This document shows positions 56,884-64,000 of a stretch of 64,000 nucleotides of DNA, in pieces; the first letter of the stretch is position 1; each line of letters begins with the position of its first letter. The stretch comes from Fragilaria crotonensis. Its lineage: Eukaryota; Bacillariophyta; Fragilariophyceae; Fragilariales; Fragilariaceae. The translations under genes and the position numbers were made by a program. Location: NCBI GenBank assembly GCA_022925895.1, contig JAKSYS010000061.1, forward strand, positions 86,397 through 150,396, in the 5' to 3' direction. The notes under the pieces were generated by a model. That model was not told where the DNA came from. It searched no databases and saw only the letters and a program-made list of their open reading frames with translations.

Positions 56884-58158
56884 TTATTTTATATAATTAA
56901 AAAATTCTAATTCAAATTCAAAGGTAGCACGTGTTGTGTTACCTCCAATAAATATTTGATAATTTTTTTGATACATCCAAATTTGTGAATAGGTAAAATA
57001 ACTTATTAGTGTACTAATCATTAAGAAAAAAAAGCCCGTATATATTATTGGAATACCTGGATCGGTTTTAATTTGTAGTCCAGTCGAACTTAAAATGTCA
57101 ACTAATTGAATACCAAATTCTTTATTTAAATTTTCATTTAACTCCAGATTTCCTAAAAACGTACCTTGACTATCATAGATAGAACAATAACCCTGTAAAT
57201 TATCAATGATAGCGATAATTCCATTTGTTAAATCTTCTGTATTAGAAATCCAAGTTAACCAAATTTTGGTTTTATTATTTATCGTATTTACTAAAGGATA
57301 TTCAACAATTTGCTCATTTCCATATTTAATTCTTAAACCAATTAAATTCCAATCTGTTTGATAAAAATAGACATTATCATAAATTGCAGGTGAGTTAACA
57401 AAACTAGTCTGTCTTTTAATTTCATTACCATTAATATCTAAAATCGAAATGTCGGAATAGAATTGTGAAATTGTTTTTTGTTTAGTGTAGGTAATCCAAA
57501 AATCATTAATCCGACCAGAAATATTAGGAATTTGGGTTAATTGACCATTATTAAAAATATTTTGTATATGAAAATTTTCTGTTTTTGGAACAATTTCTTG
57601 TGCTTTAAAACCCCCTAAAGAACCTACGATAGTGCCAAGCAAAATTAAGATCATACTTAAATGAACTATAATTGGTGCAATTCGTCCTGTTAGACCTTTA
57701 TAACAGTATAAAAGATTTTTTTGTTGAAATAAAGAATAATTTCCGACTTTTATATTTGATACAATTCTTGTAAAAGCTTGTCTTGTTAGAACTGTTGAAA
57801 TTCTTAACCTTGTAAACGGCTCGACTGTTCTAACAAATTGACACCTTCGTGCTATTTTAATACTGGGAAATTGTTGTAAAAACGTACAAGTTAATAAACT
57901 AACACCAAATATTAAAATTAATCCAAGAAACCACCATGTTTTATATACATGGTCAAAACCAAATTGAATAATAGTTTCCCAAGATAAAAACCCAAATAAT
58001 TTATTGGTTATAGGATAATTTAATTTATAAATTTCTAGTGATTGATCCTGCTCGATTACTGTCCCAATAATACTACAAAAACTAATTATTAATAATATAG
58101 AAATAGCAAAACGAAGATCAGCTAGATATTTAAGCAATTTTATTTTCATTGAAATCAA
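56884..58158 (-). CDS. ccs1: Cytochrome c biogenesis protein Ccs1
   Basis: 424 aa ResB-like protein. Membrane spans near residues 15-33, 62-90 and 165-188, a long lumenal domain, and a last span near 375-395. Works with CcsA to bring haem and reductant to apocytochromes c. Complete; ycf46 ends one base before it starts. Confidence 0.92.
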   Translation of the reverse strand: MISMKIKLLKYLADLRFAISILLIISFCSIIGTVIEQDQSLEIYKLNYPITNKLFGFLSWETIIQFGFDHVYKTWWFLGLILIFGVSLLTCTFLQQFPSIKIARRCQFVRTVEPFTRLRISTVLTRQAFTRIVSNIKVGNYSLFQQKNLLYCYKGLTGRIAPIIVHLSMILILLGTIVGSLGGFKAQEIVPKTENFHIQNIFNNGQLTQIPNISGRINDFWITYTKQKTISQFYSDISILDINGNEIKRQTSFVNSPAIYDNVYFYQTDWNLIGLRIKYGNEQIVEYPLVNTINNKTKIWLTWISNTEDLTNGIIAIIDNLQGYCSIYDSQGTFLGNLELNENLNKEFGIQLVDILSSTGLQIKTDPGIPIIYTGFFFLMISTLISYFTYSQIWMYQKNYQIFIGGNTTRATFEFELEFFNYIK

Positions 58159-59651
58159 TTAATTTAAAAATATATCTTTTGTTGATGCTAACCTAATTCT
58201 TCCTGAGGTTGCCCATTTTTTAAGCTTTAACATTTGGACATTTTCAATCTTAGCTAATGGTATTAATTCTGCTACAGCATTGCGAATATCATTTGTAGTA
58301 AATTCACGTTTCTCATAAAAAGCTTGATACATTGCTTCAATTATAGTTTGACGAATTTCTGCTCCCGAGAAAGATTCTGTTAATTGTGCTAACTCTGAAT
58401 AATGAAAATTTTCCCATGTATTAGGGCGAAATTGTTGTAAATGTATTTTAAAAATTTCTTCCCGTTCAACTTTTTGAGGTAAATCTAAGAAAAATACTTC
58501 ATCGAAACGTCCTTTTCGAATAATTTCAAGAGGTAATGAATCGATACTATTTGCAGTCGCAATTACAAATACAGGTTTAGTTTTTCTGATAGCCAGCTAA
58601 CAAAAGTACCAAGAACTCGATTACTTGTACCACTATCACCTTTACTTTCTGAACTGCTAAAAGCTTTATCAATTTCATCAATCCATAAAATACACGGTGA
58701 AATCGTCTCAGAAACACTAATCATTTGTCTAAGTCGTGATTCAGATTCTCCGACTATTCCACCAAATAATTTACCCACATCAAGTTTTAATAATGGCAAT
58801 TTCAATCATTTGCTATAGCTTTAGCTGTCAAAGATTTACCTGTTCCTTGAAGACCAATTAATAATAAGCCTCTAGGAGTTGGTAAACCATAATTAATAGC
58901 TTGTGAACCAAAAGCTGTTTGTCTTTTTTTTAACCAATCTTTAAGATTTTGTAGACCCCCAAGATTATCAAATTTTTCATTTACTGCCCAATACTCTAAG
59001 ATTTCAGTCTGACTTATAATTTGTTTTTTTTCACTTAATAAAATGGAAATACTATTTTCATTTATTGTTTTATAAGTTGCTATTATTTTTGATAAAACAC
59101 GCCTTATTCGTTCTAAAGAGAGTCCTTGGCAAGAACGTGTTAAATTTTCAAATAATTTAGTATCTACTGTAATTTGTAAAGATTGAGTTAATCTTTCTAA
59201 TTCTTTAATAATTTCGTCTTCTGTTGGTAATTGGAATTGTAAAACTGTTATCAAATCTTGTAATTCCCTTGGAATATTTAATTCTGATCCAATAATAATA
59301 ATAGTTTTTGGTTGGAGTTTTAAGATTCGACTTAAATTTCTAAGCTTTCGAGAAATTGCTAAATCATTTAAAAACCGATTAAAGTCTTTTAATAAAAAAA
59401 TCGCAGGAGTTTCAGAATTTAATCGTTCAACTAATTCCAATGCCTGTAAAGGATTACGTTTACCAAACCCTTGATTGTTAGGATTGTTAGTATAACCATC
59501 AACAAAATCCCAACTGTAAATACTTCTTTTTTAAATTAGTTTTAACATTTTTTCGAATCACGTATTCCACTCGATCTTCTTCAATTGTATTTATATATAT
59601 AATTGGGTATCGAGCTTTAAGAAAAAGGTTTAGCTCATCATTAAATGTCAT
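58159..59651 (-). CDS. ycf46: Ycf46, AAA+ ATPase, three frame breaks
   Basis: Starts MTFNDELNLFLKARYPIIYI at 59651. The AAA+ core has Walker A GLQGTGKS, Walker B CILWIDEIDKAF and a sensor region TANSIDSLPLEIIRKGRFDE. Breaks: one base too many at 59527-59532, one missing at 58803 (AND/WKLPLLKLD) and one missing at 58581-58585 (SEK/TKPVFVIATA). Repaired length 497 aa. Conserved in cyanobacteria and red-lineage plastids; linked to inorganic carbon and photosynthesis regulation in cyanobacteria. Confidence 0.9.
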
Positions 59652-59758
59652 GTCGTAAAAATATTAAGTTTAATTTATTAACTTAATATTATATAAATTT
59701 TAAATAAAAATTGTAAGTTATTAGAGTAATTTGAAAACTTTACTCTAATAACTTAAAA

Positions 59759-59904
59759 TTAACGTTGAATTGTTAAGCTTTTTCGACCTCTTTTCTACGA
59801 TTACGTAAGGTTTTGCGTCCTTCTGCCGTGGCCATACGTGCACGAAATCCAGATACACGTAAAATAGAATAACGTGTTTTATTTGAAAGTGTTTGTTTTG
59901 ACAT
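59759..59904 (-). CDS. rpl34: Ribosomal protein L34, one frame break
   Basis: [20 protein letters not shown] then [16 protein letters not shown]; one base is missing in the four-base run 59791-59794, after which [10 protein letters not shown] ends the protein. Repaired length 48 aa, basic, matching L34. It lies between secA and ycf46. Confidence 0.9.
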
Positions 59905-59986
59905 AAGAATATTTTTGTTATAAAGTTAATAAAAATTGTTAATTATATGATGGTTCCACGGAATAGTTGATATAAAGTAAAGTAAA

Positions 59987-62685
59987 TTAAAGCTTCTTTA
60001 CGTTCAGTAAATAATAAATAAGCTTCTCTTTATATTCAGTTAAAGGATTTTTCTGTCCATAACCTCGCCAACCTACTGCTTCGCGTAATAATCCTATCTT
60101 TTCTAAATGTTCTTGCCAAACTGTATTTATATTAAGTAATGTAACTTGTCGTTCAAAATTCCGGAAAATTTTGTTTCCATTACCATAAACAGAAAATTGG
60201 TTAATTTTTGCCTGGTAGGTTAACCAAAATTCTTGGAAGAAATATGTTTGTAGTTCAAAGCTATCAAATTCAGTAGCATTTGATTGATTTTTATTCAATA
60301 ATTTAATATCTAAACTTCGACCAAATAAATTCTCAAATAATTTAACTGTTTGATTTAGATCTATCTCTTTTTTCTTTATTTGATTTAAAAATTCACAAAC
60401 AATTTGTTCTCCATAAGCTAATGTATTATTTCGAACTGAGGGACTTTCTAAAACTAATCTACGCTCAAAATAAATAATACTTCTTTGTTGATCTAAGATT
60501 TCGTCGTATTCAAATAGATTTTTTCTTTGTTCATATGCTCGTTCTTCTACCTGTTTTTGTGCATTGTTTAAACTTTCTGTCATCAGAGACGACTCTATTG
60601 GTGAATCATCTGGAATTTGATTTCTTAAAAATTGTTGAACTTTTTGGCCACCAAATAATCTTAATAAATTATCATCTAAACTAACAAAAAATCTTGAAGT
60701 TCCTGGATCACCTTGACGTCCGCAACGGCCTCTTAATTGATCATCAACACGTCTTGAATCATTTCTCTCAGTACCGACAACACATAATCCACCCAAATTT
60801 TTAACTATTTTATTTTCTTGTTTATGATGTTTCTGTGTTGAAAATGTTAATTCATTTAATAAAAAACGAATAGCACATTGATATGAAATTGTTGGTATAG
60901 CAACTCTATCATTTTCTTGTAAAATTCTTAGTACATCAATATCAGAAAGTTTTATAAAATTGATATCTGTAATAAGTGTAACAAGTACACTAAAAAATTT
61001 TTGAGAACAACTTTTAGTTATAATTTTTAATCTTTTGATAGTTTGTATGATGTCGTGTCTTGCAAATCGTGTTTGATATTTTTCAAAAGTATTAAATTTG
61101 CTTAATTTTTTTAATTCTGTTTTAGCTAAAATTAATATATCATAAAGTTCTTTTTGAATTTGAAAATTAATATTACCACCTAAAATAATATCAGTACCAC
61201 GACCTGCCATATTTGTGGCAATTGTAATGCTACTTTTTTTGCCTGCTTGAGCGACAATTTCCGATTCACGTCTAACATTTTCGGGTTTAGCATTTAAAAT
61301 CTGATATGAAAGTTCATATTCATTAAGTAACTGAGCTAACATATCAGATTTTTCTACAGTTGTTGTTCCAATAAGTAACGGCTGCCCTGTCAATGAAACT
61401 TCATTACAAAACTCTGCTATAGCATTCCATTTAGAAAACTGATCTTTGTATAATAGGTCTGGTAAATCTAACCGTTTGGTCGGTCTATATGTAGGAATAA
61501 CTTCAACTATCAGATTATAAATTTTCTCAAATTCAATTTCAGAGGTTTTCCCCTGTACCAGTCATTCCTGAAAGTTTAGGATACATTAAAAAAAAGTTTT
61601 GATACGTGATTGAAGCTTGAGTTTCCGTTCTTGGTCTAATTGCTAATTTTTCTTTTGCTTCAATTGCTTGATGAAGACCATCTCCCCATCGCCGATCAGG
61701 CATAATCCGACCAGTAAATTCATCAACAATAACTATTCTATTAGCTTGAATAATATAATGAATATTATTAAAAAATAAAGAATTTGCTCTCAAAGCATTT
61801 ATTATGTATGGAATCCAAGGATCTCTTGGGTTATATAAATCTTGAGTTTGAATAATTTTTTCAACCTGTTGACTTCCTAATTCTGTTAAAGTTACATTTT
61901 TATTTTTCTCATCTATCGTATAGTGGGTATTCAATTCTAAATAATTTGTAATTTCAGACGCAATAATGAATTTCTCTACTGACGTATCTTTACTAGTATC
62001 AGCAAGAATAATTGGAGTCTGTGCTTCATCAATTAAAATAGAATCGACCTCATCAATAATACAATAATTAAAAGGGGGGAAGAACTATATCTTTTGTATT
62101 TAAGGTTGTATTATCACGAAGATAATCAAAAGTTAATTCATAATTTGTAACATAAGTAATATCACTTTGATAATTCTCTTTTCGTTCAGTTTGATTCATG
62201 CCTGCCTGAATAAGACCAGTATCAAAACCTAAAAATCTATAAATTTGTCCCATCGAGACTTGATCTCTATTTGCCAAATAATCATTAACTGTGACAATAT
62301 GAACACCTTTTTTAGTTAAGGCATTTAAACTTGCTGGAAGAGTGGCTACTAGTGTTTTTCCTTCACCTGTTTTCATTTCAGCAATTTTGTTATTGTTTAA
62401 GACTAACCCCCCCATTAATTGAACATCAAAATGACGTAGTCCTAAAGTACGCACACTAGCTTCTCGTGTTAAAGCGAATGACCTACTAATTAAAGCATTT
62501 AGATTTTTAGTTTCTTTATATTCATTTTGTAATTTAAAACTTTGAGTACGTAATTCAACATCACTTAAAGTTTTTAAATCTTTTTCTAATTGATTAATAT
62601 CATTAATTAAGTTTTGATATTGTTTTGGAATTAAATTACTTTTGTTTGAGAATAGTTTGTTATTATTAAATTGGATTCCTACCAT
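59987..62685 (-). CDS. secA: Preprotein translocase SecA, two frame breaks
   Basis: ATPase motor of the thylakoid Sec pathway. Walker [31 protein letters not shown] and [18 protein letters not shown] motifs are present. The frame breaks at six G 62074-62079 (one base too many, before [11 protein letters not shown]) and at four C 61550-61553 (one too many, [14 protein letters not shown]). Repaired length 898 aa. The C-terminal zinc motif of bacterial SecA is absent, usual in plastids. Confidence 0.94.
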
Positions 62686-62695
62686 GCTATTTTAA

Positions 62696-62947
62696 TTAAA
62701 TTACAATATTGACACGTTTATGGCTTTTATCTTTATGATCAAATTTTACAACACCATCTGTTAACGCAAATAATGTAAAATCTTTACCACATCCAACATT
62801 TATACCAGGTTTAAATTTCATACCACGTTGACGAATTAAAATATGTCCAGCGCGTACTTCTTCACCACCAAAACGTTTTACACCTAAACGGTTTGCATTA
62901 GAATCACGACCGTTTTTAGTACTACCTGCTCCTTTCTTGTGTGCCAT
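62696..62947 (-). CDS. rpl27: Ribosomal protein L27
   Basis: 83 aa; [20 protein letters not shown] then [22 protein letters not shown]. No N-terminal extension. Complete; follows rpl21. Confidence 0.97.
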   Translation of the reverse strand: MAHKKGAGSTKNGRDSNANRLGVKRFGGEEVRAGHILIRQRGMKFKPGINVGCGKDFTLFALTDGVVKFDHKDKSHKRVNIVI

Positions 62948-62965
62948 AAATTGGGTTTCCTTTAA

Positions 62966-63283
62966 TTATTTAATAGTTATATTTTCAATTAAAACTCTAG
63001 TTAATTCTTGACGATGTCCTTGTTTACGACGAGTTTTTTTCTTTGATCTCATTTTATATATGATTTGTTTTTTTCCCCGTAAATGTTCTAGAATTTTTCC
63101 TTGAATTTTTACATTTTCAAGATATGGTTGACCAATTAAAACGTTACCTTCATTATTTAATAATAAAACACGATTTAAAGTAATATCTTTTCCTAATTCT
63201 GTAGGAATTCGATTAAAATCATAAAATTTTCCTGTTTCAATCCAAAATTGTTTGCCGCTTATTTCAATAATAGCATATTTCAT
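62966..63283 (-). CDS. rpl21: Ribosomal protein L21
   Basis: 105 aa; YAIIEISGKQFWIETGKFYDFNRI and the C-terminal HLRGKKQIIYKMRSKKKTRRKQGHRQELT. Complete; paired with rpl27 as in bacteria. Confidence 0.95.
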   Translation of the reverse strand: MKYAIIEISGKQFWIETGKFYDFNRIPTELGKDITLNRVLLLNNEGNVLIGQPYLENVKIQGKILEHLRGKKQIIYKMRSKKKTRRKQGHRQELTRVLIENITIK

Positions 63284-63355
63284 AATATAAATTTTGCAAT
63301 ATATTTATTTTGTAAAGTCTTTTAAGAATAATCCATACTAACTTACTAAAAGGTT

Positions 63356-64000
63356 TCAACTAATGTCAACATTTTTAGAACTATGTAAATTTTTACTATT
63401 CTGTTTTAAAGCCGACAATTCTTTATAGAAAAATTCAAAAGCTTTTGATTTATAAGAATCCGAATTACTTATAATCGATAATGTTCGCGTTATTCTAATA
63501 TTCTCAATTTCAAGAATTTCAAGAGTTTTTAATTTAATTTCTTTTTCAATTGCTGACGACGAAACAAAGGCAGCACCTAATCCCAAACTAACTGCTGTTT
63601 TTATAGCTTCAATAGAATTTAATTGCATAACAATTGTTAATTGCTCAGTTTCAATATTATTTTGCTTCAATATATTATCAACAAATTTACGAATTGTTGA
63701 ATTAGAATGTAAAGTTATAAAATTTAAATGATATAAATCCTCTTTTTTAATTTTCTTTCTTTTGGCGAAAGGATGAGAATTTGATATAATTAAATTTAAT
63801 TCATCTTCTACAAAATGTTCTATATTTTAAACTTTGTTTTAATTCTTGAGGAACTTCACCAACAACAGCTAAATCTATTTGTTTGTTTACGATTTGTTTC
63901 ATGATTATTCTAGTAGAATTAACTTGTACTTTTAAATCTATTTGTGGGTAATTTGTGCGAATAATGCTAGTAATCTTGGCATTAAATAAGTTCCTATAGT
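63356..64000 (-). CDS. rbcR: LysR-type regulator RbcR (Ycf30), 5' part outside the window, one frame break
   Basis: Only the C-terminal effector domain is present, running off the window end. Segments GEVPQELKQSL, SHPFAKRKKIKKEDLYHLNFI, LNSIEAIKTAVSLGLGAAFVS match LysR regulators related to RbcR/CbbR, which control Rubisco genes. One base too many in the four-base run 63825-63828 breaks the frame before IEHFVEDELNLII. The DNA-binding helix-turn-helix lies beyond 64000. Confidence 0.88.

Overview
This window is most consistent with part of the plastid (chloroplast) genome of a diatom, or a very close ochrophyte relative. It is AT-rich, with short intergenic spacers and bacterial-type Shine-Dalgarno sites. 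It carries a red-lineage gene set: cbbX, rbcR, secA, secY, dnaK, groEL, clpC, thiG, thiS, the phenylalanyl-tRNA synthetase beta chain, psb28, ycf33, ycf35, ycf39, ycf41 and ycf46. It also holds the diatom-type genes ycf89, ycf90 and probably ycf88. No nuclear, mitochondrial or phage signature was seen.

Layout. Positions 1-16400 are photosynthetic: psbD/psbC (overlapping), ycf33, trnY, trnV, trnR(UCU), trnK, psb30, psbZ, trnG(GCC), trnE, ycf90, psbEFLJ, trnG(UCC), ycf4, petL, psaL, cbbX, ycf39, ycf41, psbI, psaF, psaJ, psaB and psaA. From 16400 to 23300 lies what is normally inverted-repeat territory: trnP, ycf89, rns-trnI-trnA-rnl-rrn5, then psbY and psaC. Only one copy of this block is in the window, so the repeat itself cannot be shown. 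From 23300 to 29500 come ccsA, rps6, trnN, thiG, an unusually long clpC and trnC. From 29600 to 46200 one long minus-strand ribosomal protein cluster runs from rpl3 down to tufA and rps10, with rpoA and secY inside it. From 46500 to 64000 come dnaK and groEL (convergent), trnR(ACG), trnQ, psb28, pheT, thiS, trnH, rps4, rps16, ycf35, an unexplained stretch, trnL, psbA, ccs1, ycf46, rpl34, secA, rpl27, rpl21 and the 3' part of rbcR.

The genes form a coherent plastid core: photosystem II and I subunits and their assembly factors, cytochrome c maturation (ccsA, ccs1), Rubisco upkeep and regulation (cbbX, rbcR), protein export (secA, secY), chaperones and protease regulator (dnaK, groEL, clpC), thiamine thiazole synthesis (thiG, thiS) and translation. 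16 tRNA genes were read from their cloverleaf elements.

Two things stand out. First, about 28 single-base shifts, nearly all in homopolymer runs, break the frames of about 19 otherwise perfectly conserved genes, including psbA and psaB. The likeliest reading is homopolymer error in the sequence rather than gene death, so these genes are annotated across the breaks. Second, the normally tight rps19-rpl22 junction holds about 1.2 kb of extra DNA. It has a ycf88-like gene and the broken remains of a cysteine-rich tandem-repeat reading frame that I cannot assign. Perfect hairpins of 14-40 bp sit at most gene ends where transcription should stop, and several include the stop codon.
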